A program made the position numbers and the translations under genes. A DNA stretch of 64,000 nt from an uncultured Vampirovibrio sp. (lineage in GTDB: Bacteria > Cyanobacteriota > Vampirovibrionia > Gastranaerophilales > Gastranaerophilaceae): contig CAJTXT010000001.1 in NCBI GenBank assembly GCA_910583875.1, positions 434,001 to 498,000 on the forward strand, given 5' to 3'. Of the stretch, positions 34,661 through 43,656 are shown piece after piece. Position 1 is the first letter of the stretch, and every line of letters begins with the position of its first letter. The notes under the pieces are model-generated. The model did no database searches and was not told the DNA's origin. It saw only the letters and a list, made by a program, of their open reading frames with translations.

Positions 34661-35317
34661 ATGAAAAAATTAGGTTTCACCCTTGCTGAAGTACTTATTA
34701 CTTTAGTAATCATTGGTGTAATCGCTGCTATGACAGTTCCTACATTAATGCAAAACACTAACGCAGAAGAATTTCGTTCCGGTTTAAAGAAAGCGATTTC
34801 AGGTCTTAACCAAGCATTAACTTTAAACTATGCATTAGAAGGTTTATCTGCTCAAGATTACTCTTCTGCGGCAGATTTAATTGAAGATGTATTTGAAAAA
34901 AGAATGAATGTTATTGATGGTACTACAACATTTACAGTTAGCGAATGTTCTGGTTCAGATGTATTTACAACTGCCGATGGTATGATGTTCTGTATCAGTG
35001 GCTTCTCATCTGCAAATTCAGATGACCAAGGTAGTGTTTGTGATTCTTACAATACTACTGGTTGTGTATCTGGTGCAACTTCTGATTCTCCGGCTCCTTC
35101 AGCTAACTTATGGATTGACGTAAATGGTGTTAAAAAACCAAACAGAATGACTACTTCAGCTAAAAGACCTAAAGACGTATACGCTGCAACTATTTATTCA
35201 CAAAAAGTTGTTCCTTATGGCGATGCTACACAAGGCGTTATGTATAACTTAGGTGTTGGCGATCAATCAACTACATCTAGCGCAGGCGGCACTTCTGGCG
35301 GTGGTGCTGGTGACTAA
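34661..35317 (+). CDS. type IV pilin-like protein, second paralogue
   Basis: The 218-residue prepilin has the signal MKKLG then FTLAEVLITLVIIGVIAAM. It aligns with the 33330 gene along its whole length (SGLKKAISGLNQALT, ALEGLSAQDY, ANLWIDVNGVKKPN, KDVYAATIYSQK), but uses ATG and adds a Gly/Ser-rich tail (GGTSGGGAGD) that the paralogue lacks. Codon use has more C-ending codons, suggesting higher expression. Its role may be a minor pilin or a secretion pseudopilin. A terminator follows. Confidence 0.9.
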   Translation: MKKLGFTLAEVLITLVIIGVIAAMTVPTLMQNTNAEEFRSGLKKAISGLNQALTLNYALEGLSAQDYSSAADLIEDVFEKRMNVIDGTTTFTVSECSGSDVFTTADGMMFCISGFSSANSDDQGSVCDSYNTTGCVSGATSDSPAPSANLWIDVNGVKKPNRMTTSAKRPKDVYAATIYSQKVVPYGDATQGVMYNLGVGDQSTTSSAGGTSGGGAGD

Positions 35318-35735
35318 TATTAAAAATATTTAATATAAAAAAAGAGATGGAAGTTTTCCATCTCTTTTTTTATATAATTATTTATAAAAAATAAAATGTA
35401 ATCATCAATAAATCTAAGACCCTGAAACAAGTTCAGGGTGACATGTGGCTTAATTTTATATGGTAATAGAAGACAGGATATTATATTTATAAAATCAGAT
35501 ATCTCATAAAACTATATAACTCATTTAAAAATTAAACTATTTGTCACCCTGAACTTGTTTGATTACTTTTCCCAAAATCTGTGATTTCATAAACAACTTC
35601 TTTAATCCACCTGTCATTCCGAACTTGTTTCGGAATCTTACTAACTATATAATTTGTTAAAAGTAAAAACATCTGGTTTTCCACAGGGTCTTACCAATTT
35701 TTTAATTAAGTATTAATTTAAGAAATATACTTAAA
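35318..35735. repeat. intergenic stretch with terminator and nested palindromic repeats (35.4-35.7 kb)
   Basis: It holds an intact ACCCTGAA-type unit at 35419-35439 and a nested unit at 35541-35695: an ACCCTGAA...CAGGGT repeat split by the shared insert, itself interrupted by an intact ATTCCGAA-type unit (35616-35636). The reverse complement of this nested block recurs at 39584-39731. Confidence 0.8.
35337..35372 (+). terminator. terminator of the second pilin-like gene
   Basis: AAAAAGAGATGGAA, a GTT loop and TTCCATCTCTTTTT with a long T-run. Confidence 0.92.
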
Positions 35736-37196
35736 TTATTTATCTAATGCTTCTTTTAAAAGTTTATTTAAAAGTTGAGGGTTAGCTCTTCCTTGAGTTT
35801 CTTTCATTACCTGACCTACAAAGAAGCCAAACAATTTATCTCTTCCGCCTCTATATAATTCAACTTGAGAAGGATTTGCTTCAACAACTTTGTCAATAAT
35901 AGCTTTTAAAGAACCTTCATCAGAAATAACGCTTAAACCTTGTTTTTCAACAATAGCTTTTGCACTTCCGCCTTCTTTTAATAAGGTAACAACAATTTGT
36001 TTACCAATATTATTTGAAATAGAACCTGAAGTTACAAGGTTAATTAATTCTGCAAAAGAGTCAGCAGTTAATTTTGTTTCTTCAATAGTAACTTTTTCAT
36101 CTTTCAAATATGCTGCAATTTCTTTCATTAAGAAATTATTAGCAACTTTAGCATCTGCACCTAAAGCAACAACTTTATCATAGAACAAAGCAATATCTTG
36201 TTGTTCTACTAAAACGTTCGCATCATAAGGAGTCAAACCGTAAGAAACATAACGTTGTCTTCTTGCCTGCGGTAATTCAGGCATTGTTTCAGCAATTGAA
36301 TCAACCCAATCACGAGAAATTTCTAACGGCATTAAATCCGGATCCGGGAAATATCTGTAATCATGAGCATCTTCTTTACCGCGCATAGATTTTGTAATGC
36401 CTTGGTTATCATCCCATAATCTTGTTTCTTGAACAACTTCTTCCCCGGCTTCAACGATATCAATTTGTCTATCGATTTCATATTCAATAGCTCTTTGAAG
36501 CGCTCTAAAGCTGTTTACGTTTTTAATTTCAGCTCTTGTACCAAATTCTTTTTGACCTCTTGGTCTAACTGAAATATTAGCGTCGCAGCGCATTGAACCT
36601 TCTTCCAGGTTACCGTCACAAACACCAATGTATCTTAAAGTAGTTCTTAATTCTTCCATATAAGCTCTTGCTTCATCAGAAGAACGCATATCAGGTTCTG
36701 AAACTATTTCTAATAATGGTGTTCCGGCTCTGTTTAAGTCTACTAAAGAGTAGCTTGAACCCGCTATACCTGAAGCACCCATATGTACAAGTTTTCCTGC
36801 GTCTTCTTCTAGGTGAGCTCTTGTAATACCGATTCTTTTACCTTCAATATCAATATAACCGTTTATACAAATCGGCTGATCATATTGAGATATTTGATAA
36901 CCTTTTGGTAAATCAGGGTAAAAATATTGTTTTCTGTCAAACTTGCAATATTGAGGAATTGTACAATTTAAAGCAAGTCCTGTTAATATACCCATATTAA
37001 CAACTTCTTTATTTAAAACAGGTAAAACACCAGGCATACCTAATGTTATTGGGCTAACCTGTGTATTTTGTTCGTTACCGAATTCTGTTGAATCACATGC
37101 AAATATTTTTGATTTTGTTTTAAGTTGTGCGTGAACTTCAAGTCCGATTACGACTTCATATTTTTTTCTTAATTCTTCCATTGTTGCCGTTGACAT
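35736..37196 (-). CDS. gatB: aspartyl/glutamyl-tRNA amidotransferase subunit B
   Basis: GatB activates the misacylated Glu-tRNA(Gln) or Asp-tRNA(Asn) for amidation in the GatCAB complex. The 486-residue protein has the signatures VIGLEVHAQLKTKSKIF near the N-terminus, CKFDRKQYFYPDLPKGYQIS, RAHLEEDAGK, the DLNRAGTPLLEIVSEPD block and the C-terminal YqeY-like tail (GQVMKETQGRANPQLLNKLL). Length matches. The gatA and gatC genes are not adjacent. It is bounded on both sides by palindromic repeat blocks. Confidence 0.97.
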   Translation of the reverse strand: MSTATMEELRKKYEVVIGLEVHAQLKTKSKIFACDSTEFGNEQNTQVSPITLGMPGVLPVLNKEVVNMGILTGLALNCTIPQYCKFDRKQYFYPDLPKGYQISQYDQPICINGYIDIEGKRIGITRAHLEEDAGKLVHMGASGIAGSSYSLVDLNRAGTPLLEIVSEPDMRSSDEARAYMEELRTTLRYIGVCDGNLEEGSMRCDANISVRPRGQKEFGTRAEIKNVNSFRALQRAIEYEIDRQIDIVEAGEEVVQETRLWDDNQGITKSMRGKEDAHDYRYFPDPDLMPLEISRDWVDSIAETMPELPQARRQRYVSYGLTPYDANVLVEQQDIALFYDKVVALGADAKVANNFLMKEIAAYLKDEKVTIEETKLTADSFAELINLVTSGSISNNIGKQIVVTLLKEGGSAKAIVEKQGLSVISDEGSLKAIIDKVVEANPSQVELYRGGRDKLFGFFVGQVMKETQGRANPQLLNKLLKEALDK

Positions 37197-37717
37197 TTTC
37201 TAACCTCTATTTATACGTCTGATAGTAAAATCATACCACAAAAAAGATGATGAAATAATCAATAAAGAATTAAAACTTGTATTTTCAGAAATAATATATT
37301 ACACTTGCCTGTCATGCTGAACTTGATTGACTACTTTTTCTAAAATCTGTAATTATTAACAAAATTATATAGCCTGTAAGATTCCGAAACAAGTTCGGAA
37401 TGACATAAATGTTTAATTAAATACTACAAGTATTTTCTATTTATCACTCTGAATTTACTTAAATACTTTTTCCCGTCATGCTGAACTTGTTTCAGCATCT
37501 TATTATTAACTTAATTAGTCTTGAATTTTGCAGGAAATATTAGGTTTTCCATTGTAGTTCATTTTCCACAGCATCTGACTAATTATATATTTTCATTAAA
37601 AGTATCTAAAAACATTTTATCAATATTCCAATTATATAAAATATTATAGGAATAATGACTATATTCCATATTAATAAGACCCTGAAAAAAGTTCAGGGTG
37701 ACAAATAAACCATAAAT
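37197..37717. repeat. intergenic stretch with palindromic repeats (37.3-37.7 kb)
   Basis: It holds a split ATGCTGAA-type unit beginning near 37312, intact units ATTCCGAA (37381-37401), ATGCTGAA (37478-37498) and ACCCTGAA with loop AAAAG (37679-37699). The block 37474-37565 resembles 48112-48200 well beyond the palindrome. No ORF is supported. Confidence 0.75.
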
Positions 37718-38350
37718 TTACAATAACTCAAAATGATTTTTATGAAACCGTAAAATCCCGTCATCACGCATTCTGCATAATTCACGTGACATTGCACTTC
37801 TATCCACACATAAAAATTTTGCCATTTCTTCTCTTGAATACGGAACAGAAAAAACTCGCTCTTCATTTCTGTATGATTCTAAAAATGCCAAGATTTTATC
37901 ACGAGTTGTTTTCTTACCTATAATATCGATTTTATCATTCAACAATAAATTTCGCATTGATATCATTTTCATAATATTTTTTATTAATTTTAAATGATAA
38001 GGACAAAGCTTTTCACAAGGGGTAACAACCTTTTCAAAAGGCAGAAAAAGCACTTCGCACTCATTTTCTGCAATAATTTCAACAGGACTTTTATCCAAAC
38101 CGCAGCAGACAATATTATGTCCAAAGATATCATTCATCTTTAATTTTTCAATAACTATTGTATGACCTAAAGAATCCGTTTTCTTTATTACGGCATTTCC
38201 GCCCAAAATCACCCCAAGAAAATCAATTTTCCCGCCTGTTTTCAATATCAATGAATTTTTTTTAAAAACTTTTGTTTTAATGCCTATGCATTTCAAAAGT
38301 TCCAAAACACCGTTATTATCAATATTTTCAAACAAATCTATTTCAAGCAT
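37718..38350 (-). CDS. Crp/Fnr family transcriptional regulator
   Basis: The 210-residue protein has an N-terminal cyclic-nucleotide-binding-like beta barrel (SLILKTGGKIDFLGVILGG, then VIEKLKMNDIFGHNIVC) and a C-terminal Crp-type helix-turn-helix (VPYSREEMAKFLCVDRSAMS, then RELCRMRDDGIL). It has many cysteines (VCCGLDK, TPCEKLCPYH and others), which could bind an iron-sulfur cluster or sense redox state, but they are not in the FNR N-terminal pattern. The upstream gene ends six bases before its start, so they are cotranscribed. Confidence 0.9.
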   Translation of the reverse strand: MLEIDLFENIDNNGVLELLKCIGIKTKVFKKNSLILKTGGKIDFLGVILGGNAVIKKTDSLGHTIVIEKLKMNDIFGHNIVCCGLDKSPVEIIAENECEVLFLPFEKVVTPCEKLCPYHLKLIKNIMKMISMRNLLLNDKIDIIGKKTTRDKILAFLESYRNEERVFSVPYSREEMAKFLCVDRSAMSRELCRMRDDGILRFHKNHFELL

Positions 38351-38356
38351 TAAAAA

Positions 38357-39487
38357 TTATACTTTCTTTTTCTTCTTTTTCTTTTTGCTTAAATCCGTAA
38401 TTTTTAAATCTTTTAGAGCATTATCAACTGATATTTTAGCTAACGGTTTATGAGTACGTCTGTCATAAAACACAAGCCAATGCTGTCTATTTGGATTATC
38501 TACGGCAAATGATAAAACGCCTGATACATTTTCACCCTTTTTGATAGTCTTCATTGCTAAAGAATTTTTATAATCCATAAAAATTGACGGATGATAGCCG
38601 TTACGTAAATCATTTACAAGTTCAATATCAAAACTTGAAAAATCTGATTTTGAATTATTTTTTATAACTAAATCCAAAGTAATTGTGTTCATATTATCAA
38701 ACGGGTCTTTTTCAAGAAAGACATCAGTAATAGAAACATCAAGCCCGTCATATTTAATTTCATCCTGTCTTACAGCTTCATGAGTCATCACTTGAATAGG
38801 TTCGGAACTTGCAATTTTAACCTTAATTTCATCACCTGGGGCAATTAAAACATCATTACCTTTTCTAAAAAGACTCATACCAAGAGCAATAACACCGCCG
38901 ATTGCAGCGCCTCCCGCCAAAGTCCAACCTTGACTTACAACAGCACCTTCAATTCCTGCAATTTCAATAGCTGCCATTGCTCCCACAGCTCCGCCTATTG
39001 CAGTAGATGCAACGCTTTCACCCGCCGACTTAGCAACTGACTTTACAGGATTTAATTTGGAGGTCATATCTCCTTGTATTGGAATTTCTCTGCCGTCAGG
39101 TGTAATTAAATAATCAAAACTAAGTTCTATATAGCCGTCACGCCCCATACGTTTAGGGTCAACAATATTTTTTATTTTTCCATGAGCCACAGTACCTTTT
39201 GGCAGTAAAACACCGCTGCCTGCAAGCACATCTTCTGAAACTTCAGCAAAAAATTCATCACCTTCAACAGAGGTGGTACCTGCTAAAACTTGTGAAACAG
39301 TAAGTTCTACAACTTTATTACCTTCAAGTTTTTTCTCTTCATTAGTAAATATTTTCTCTGTTTCCGGTTTTCTTATATCTGTTTCTTCAATGTGACCTTG
39401 AAACGGTTCTTGCGCAAATGCCGTTATTGCAACATTTGGAAAACATAAACTTAGTAGTATAATTGCTGAAATAAGTTTCTTTTTCAT
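38357..39487 (-). CDS. secreted protein with poly-lysine tail, paralogue of the 21103 protein
   Basis: The 376-residue product has a signal peptide (MKKKLISAIILLSLCFPNVA, cleavage near TAFA). Residues 55-150 repeat the strand pattern of the protein at 21103-21807. A glycine/alanine-rich hydrophobic region follows (AIGGAVGAMAAIEIAG and GGAAIGGVIALGMSLF), possibly a membrane hairpin, then a beta-rich domain with LDVSITDVFLEKDPF and NDLRNGYHPS. The protein ends in eight consecutive lysines before a final Val, encoded by A-rich codons. First gene of the pair with the Crp/Fnr regulator. Function unknown. Confidence 0.75.
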   Translation of the reverse strand: MKKKLISAIILLSLCFPNVAITAFAQEPFQGHIEETDIRKPETEKIFTNEEKKLEGNKVVELTVSQVLAGTTSVEGDEFFAEVSEDVLAGSGVLLPKGTVAHGKIKNIVDPKRMGRDGYIELSFDYLITPDGREIPIQGDMTSKLNPVKSVAKSAGESVASTAIGGAVGAMAAIEIAGIEGAVVSQGWTLAGGAAIGGVIALGMSLFRKGNDVLIAPGDEIKVKIASSEPIQVMTHEAVRQDEIKYDGLDVSITDVFLEKDPFDNMNTITLDLVIKNNSKSDFSSFDIELVNDLRNGYHPSIFMDYKNSLAMKTIKKGENVSGVLSFAVDNPNRQHWLVFYDRRTHKPLAKISVDNALKDLKITDLSKKKKKKKKV

Positions 39488-39947
39488 ATATCCTCTAATC
39501 TAAAGATATTTTACTACATATAGGGGTAATTTTCAAAAATTTAGTTCTGTATGGGAGTAATGATTATATTTCATGTTAGTCAGCCCCTGTGAAAACCAGA
39601 TGTTTTTATTTTTAACAAATTATATAGTTGGTAAGATTCCGAAACAAGTTCGGAATGACAGGTGGATTAAAGAAGTTGGTTATGAAATCACAGATTTTGG
39701 AAAAAGTAGTCAAACAAGTTCAGGGTGACAGATAAATAATAATGTCATTCCGAACTTGTTTCGGAATCTTACCAACTTCCTAATTTAACTTATAATTTTA
39801 AAAACAGACATTATCTTTATAAAAAATAAAATGTAACCATTTATAAATCTAACATATAGATAAAATATTTTATTATATATATTCTCATTTCATTTTCCAC
39901 CCAAAATACTATAGCTCAAAACCTAAAACAGTTATATAATAAAAGCT
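39488..39947. repeat. intergenic stretch with inverted copy of the nested repeat (39.6-39.8 kb)
   Basis: It contains the nested repeat block 39584-39731 in reverse orientation to 35541-35695 (about eight differences by eye in 150 bases), with an intact ATTCCGAA unit inside it (39636-39656), and another at 39747-39767. The right part is the AT-rich upstream region of the kinase gene. Confidence 0.8.
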
Positions 39948-40700
39948 ATGACAGACACAGTAAAAGAAGAATTAAATAAACTTGAACAAGCTCATCTCGA
40001 TTTTATATCAACCGTCAGTCATGAGCTTAGAACCCCACTAACAAGCATTAGAGGTTTTGCTGATACACTTTTAAGCTCTTATGATAGGCTTACACCCGAA
40101 CAAAGAGAAAAGTTTTTACTAATAATAAAGGAACAATCAAACCGTTTGATTAATTTGGTTGAAAATCTTTTGACAGTATCTAAAATGCAAAGCGAAAAAG
40201 ATTTGTTAATCTATAAAGAAATTGATGTAACTCATTATATTGATTCAACTGTTCAAATGCTTAAAAATCAATATAAAACTCATAAATATATTTGTAATTA
40301 TGAAAAAAATCTGCCCAAAATACTTATTGATACAGATAAATTTCAGCAAATAATGCTTAATTTAATTGATAATGCTTCAAAATACTCTAATGAAGGTTCA
40401 ACAGTAACCGTGACAGTTAAACAAAATTATAATGAAAATACCTTACAAATCTTTGTAAAAGACGAGGGAATAGGTATAAGCAAAGAAGATATTTCCAAAA
40501 TATTTAATAAATTTTCAAGGGTAGATTCTCCTTTAACAAGAAAAATTCAAGGAAACGGCTTAGGTTTATACATTACCAAAACTCTTGTTGAAAAAATGAA
40601 CGGAGCTATATCGGTCGAAAGCTCAACTAAGGGCAGTGAATTTAAAGTTGAATTCAAAATTGCAAGTCCTGAAGATAATGCAAAAAAAATTCAAAAGTAG
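39948..40700 (+). CDS. soluble sensor histidine kinase lacking an input domain
   Basis: A 250-residue two-component kinase reduced to its catalytic core. HisKA with phospho-accepting His25 in FISTVSHELRTPLTSIRGFA (H box), then HATPase with NLIDNASKYS (N box), VKDEGIGIS (G1), FNKFSRVDS (F box) and GNGLGLYITK (G2). No membrane helix or PAS/GAF domain precedes it, so it must be recruited to its signal by another protein. The response regulator gene starts six bases after the stop. Confidence 0.9.
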   Translation: MTDTVKEELNKLEQAHLDFISTVSHELRTPLTSIRGFADTLLSSYDRLTPEQREKFLLIIKEQSNRLINLVENLLTVSKMQSEKDLLIYKEIDVTHYIDSTVQMLKNQYKTHKYICNYEKNLPKILIDTDKFQQIMLNLIDNASKYSNEGSTVTVTVKQNYNENTLQIFVKDEGIGISKEDISKIFNKFSRVDSPLTRKIQGNGLGLYITKTLVEKMNGAISVESSTKGSEFKVEFKIASPEDNAKKIQK

Positions 40701-40706
40701 GTTGTT

Positions 40707-42020
40707 ATGCTGGTTAAAGTTGTTTTAATTATTGATAAAAGAAAAGAGCAGTCAACTAAATATAAGAGATTATTAGAAAATAATGACATAACCGTCTTAA
40801 CTGCTTCCGATTTCGCTCAGGCACTTAATTTAATGAATGCGTTTGAACCCGATTTAATATTGATATCAGACAGTCTTGATTGCGATACAAAAAAAACAAT
40901 AGAACAAATAAGAGTATTAACCTACAATACAAGACCCGCAATTGTTATGATGTCTAAATCAAATCATATTCAAGATAAAATTGATGTTTTAGATGCTGGT
41001 GCAGATGACTTTCTAAGTGAACCAATCAATAATGAAGAATTCAAAGCAAGAATCATTGCACATTTAAGAAGAAACTTTGAAAATTGTTTTTCTGAAAAAA
41101 CGATGTTATTTAACTCTAAAATTTCATACAAAATGATAAAAAGAGTCTTAAATAACAAATCTGAATGGGCAATAATGCTTATAGATATTGATAATTTAGA
41201 ATTTTATAAAGAAATTTACGGAGAACTTGCAACCGATAAACTCTTGCAAACTTATTCCGCAATTATAAAATCGGCAACAGACTCAAATGATTATTTAGGT
41301 CAGCTTGCTGATGATGATTTTATTGTAATAACTGATATTGAAAAAGCTGAAAAAATAGCCAATTATCTGGTTTACGCTTTTAATACCGTAGTTTCAAAAT
41401 TCTATTCCGAAAGTGACGCAAAACGCGGTTTTATGTTTATGCACGGAGACGATGAAGCCGAAGATAAAGTTAACCTTGTTTCGACAAGTATCGGTGTAAT
41501 TTCAAACAAATACAAGCAATACAGCGATCTTAAACAGGTAATAAGTTCTCTAATTTCAACACATAAACTTGCAAAATATAAAACAGGTTCAATGTATGTA
41601 GTTGAACGTCCTGAACTAAGCGCAGAAAACGCTGTAGAAGACCAAGAACTAAACAATAATATATTAATAGCTGAACCTGATGAAGCCTTATCAATTCTTT
41701 TAGAAGCTACTGCAAGACTTCAAGGCTATAATGTTCAGATTGTTAATGAATTTGATGAAATTTTTTCAGCACTTGAAACATTTAACCCTGCAATTATAAT
41801 TCTTGACGCGGGAAACTCAGAAACCTTAAAAGGGCTTGAAATTTGCAGAAAATTAAAATTTGAAACTATAAATTTAAAATCTAATATTATTTTTACAACC
41901 ACAATCCATGATAAAGAATTAGTTCTAAATGCAGGTGCTGACTTGTATTTGCCAAAACCTTACGAACTTTCTGTTATGTTTGGCTGGATAAAGAAATTTT
42001 ATGAAAATTACAATAGTTAA
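40707..42020 (+). CDS. response regulator with degenerate REC, degenerate GGDEF and intact REC domains
   Basis: The 437-residue protein has three parts. Residues 1-120 form a receiver in which key residues are lost: the acid pair reads Asp10-Lys11, the phospho-acceptor position reads Ser54 (ILISDSL) and the conserved Lys reads Glu105 (FLSEP). Residues of about 140-300 resemble a GGDEF domain, but the signature reads ADDDF (201-205), so cyclase activity is unlikely. Residues 318-437 form a second receiver with Asp367 (IIILDAG) and Lys417 (LPKPYE) intact. It probably takes phosphate at the C-terminal receiver. It lies between the kinase gene and pepA. Confidence 0.85.
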   Translation: MLVKVVLIIDKRKEQSTKYKRLLENNDITVLTASDFAQALNLMNAFEPDLILISDSLDCDTKKTIEQIRVLTYNTRPAIVMMSKSNHIQDKIDVLDAGADDFLSEPINNEEFKARIIAHLRRNFENCFSEKTMLFNSKISYKMIKRVLNNKSEWAIMLIDIDNLEFYKEIYGELATDKLLQTYSAIIKSATDSNDYLGQLADDDFIVITDIEKAEKIANYLVYAFNTVVSKFYSESDAKRGFMFMHGDDEAEDKVNLVSTSIGVISNKYKQYSDLKQVISSLISTHKLAKYKTGSMYVVERPELSAENAVEDQELNNNILIAEPDEALSILLEATARLQGYNVQIVNEFDEIFSALETFNPAIIILDAGNSETLKGLEICRKLKFETINLKSNIIFTTTIHDKELVLNAGADLYLPKPYELSVMFGWIKKFYENYNS

Positions 42021-42031
42021 GGAGACAATAT

Positions 42032-43507
42032 ATGCTAGTAAAAATTGAAAAAAAATCTATTCTTGATATTGAAGCAGATGTAATTGTTGTAAGTCTGTTG
42101 GAAGGTGTAAAAACACCCGGCGGCGTTACAGGTATTGTTGATAAGGCTTTTAACAATATAATTTCAAATTTTGTTATTGCAAAAGAAAAATTTGAAGGTA
42201 AATATGGTTCAATCTATCAATTACCTTTAGTTGACTGCGGTAAAAAGATTTTTATTACAGGTCTTGGCAAACAAAGTGAATTTACATACACAAAAATCAG
42301 AGACCTAAGCGCAAAAGTAGTTAGACTATGCAATAAAGAAGGAAACGCCGAAAAAGTTGTTTCAATTCTTCAAGGAGCAGGTGTTGCAGGGCTTTGTCCT
42401 CAAAGATGCGCCCAAATGATTACAGAAGGTGCTATTTCAGGAACTTATGCTTTTGATAAATATAAATCCGATAAAAAAGAAAACACATTAAAAGAATTTA
42501 TTATCGCTGAAATTGATGAAGAAAAATTCAAAAAAGCGGAAGAAGGTGTTAAAAAAGGTATTATTACAGGTGAAGCAGTAAATAGAGCAAGAAATCTTAT
42601 AAATGAATCCTCTCAATACTTATATCCAGAAACATTAGCAGAATATGCCGTTGCAAATTCAGGTGTTAAAACAACTGTTTATAACAAAGACCAAATAAAA
42701 GAAATGGGAATGAATGCCTTCTTAGCAGTAGGTCAAGGCAGCGTACACGAACCTAAATTCATTCACATGGAATACAAACCGGAGAATGCAAAAAAGAAAA
42801 TTGCAATAGTAGGTAAAGGTATAACATTTGACGCAGGAGGTTTAGACCTTAAGCCGCCATCATCAATGCTTACAATGCGTGATGATATGTCAGGCGCTGC
42901 AGCCGTAATTTCAACAATGAAAGCAATTTCAGAACTAAAACCTAATGTTGAAGTACATGCAGTTGTTGCAGCTTGCGAAAATATGCCGTCAGGAAGTGCC
43001 TACAAACCCGGTGACGTAATAATAGCTAAAACAGGCAGAAGCATTGAAATTGATAATACAGATGCCGAGGGCAGAGTAACCCTTGCAGACGCATTAGCAT
43101 ACGCAGAAGAACTTGGCGTTGACGAAATTATCGACATCGCAACACTTACAGGTGCTTGTATGGTAGCATTAGGAACAGTTGCAAGCGGTATTATGGGTAA
43201 CAATGATGAAAAAATTAAAGAATTTATCGAAGTTGCAAACAAAGCTGGTGAAAGATTCTGGCAAATGCCTATGTTTGAAGAATATGGCGATTTACTAAAA
43301 AGTGACATAGCAGACACCAAAAACACAGGCGGAAGAAACGGTGGAGCCTCTGCCGCAGGTATTTTCTTATCTAAATTCATTAAAAATACGCCTTGGATTC
43401 ACTTAGATATTGCAGGAACTGCCTTCCTTGATAAAGCAAATTCAGAAGGCATTAAAAATGCTACAGCAGTTGGTGTAAGAAGTTTAATAAAATACATTGC
43501 AGATTAA
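42032..43507 (+). CDS. pepA: leucyl aminopeptidase, M17 family
   Basis: It removes N-terminal residues from peptides with two metal ions. The 491-residue protein has an N-terminal macro-like domain and a C-terminal catalytic domain with the M17 blocks VGKGITFDAGGLDLKPP, the MRDDMSGAAAV segment, NMPSGSAYKPGDVI, the signature NTDAEGRVTLADALAYAEE and GRNGGASAAGIFLSKF. Length is typical. It is the last gene of the kinase/regulator operon, 11 bases downstream of the regulator. A terminator follows. M17 proteins can also act as DNA-binding regulators in some bacteria. Confidence 0.95.
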   Translation: MLVKIEKKSILDIEADVIVVSLLEGVKTPGGVTGIVDKAFNNIISNFVIAKEKFEGKYGSIYQLPLVDCGKKIFITGLGKQSEFTYTKIRDLSAKVVRLCNKEGNAEKVVSILQGAGVAGLCPQRCAQMITEGAISGTYAFDKYKSDKKENTLKEFIIAEIDEEKFKKAEEGVKKGIITGEAVNRARNLINESSQYLYPETLAEYAVANSGVKTTVYNKDQIKEMGMNAFLAVGQGSVHEPKFIHMEYKPENAKKKIAIVGKGITFDAGGLDLKPPSSMLTMRDDMSGAAAVISTMKAISELKPNVEVHAVVAACENMPSGSAYKPGDVIIAKTGRSIEIDNTDAEGRVTLADALAYAEELGVDEIIDIATLTGACMVALGTVASGIMGNNDEKIKEFIEVANKAGERFWQMPMFEEYGDLLKSDIADTKNTGGRNGGASAAGIFLSKFIKNTPWIHLDIAGTAFLDKANSEGIKNATAVGVRSLIKYIAD

Positions 43508-43525
43508 TCTTAAATATAAAACCAC

Positions 43526-43556
43526 AAAAAGAATACCTCTCCCGAGGTATTCTTTT
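43526..43556 (+). terminator. terminator of pepA
   Basis: AAAAAGAATACCTC, loop TCCC, GAGGTATTCTTTTT. It sits 18 bases past the stop. Confidence 0.92.
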
Positions 43557-43639
43557 TAGTTTACCGTTCAATTATTTTAAGAAGTGTAAATTACTTCATC
43601 AATATATTGCAGAAAAATTAGTTGAGTGGTAAACTAAAA
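43554..43639. repeat. 86-bp segment bounded by 12-bp inverted repeats
   Basis: TTTTAGTTTACC (43554-43565) and GGTAAACTAAAA (43628-43639) are exact reverse complements. The segment starts in the T-run of the pepA terminator and ends just upstream of the AAGG ribosome site of the next gene. It could be a small relic element or a leader structure that affects translation. Confidence 0.5.
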
Positions 43640-43656
43640 TAAAAAGGATTTATTTT

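Noticed and set aside
35400..39770. CRISPR-like array from regularly seen palindromes
   Set aside because: The units are not evenly spaced, occur in both orientations across the window, have no unique spacers, and no cas gene is present.
42000..43507. Antisense ORFs within pepA (such as 43000-43380)
   Set aside because: They mirror codon bias of the true gene and have no start signals.
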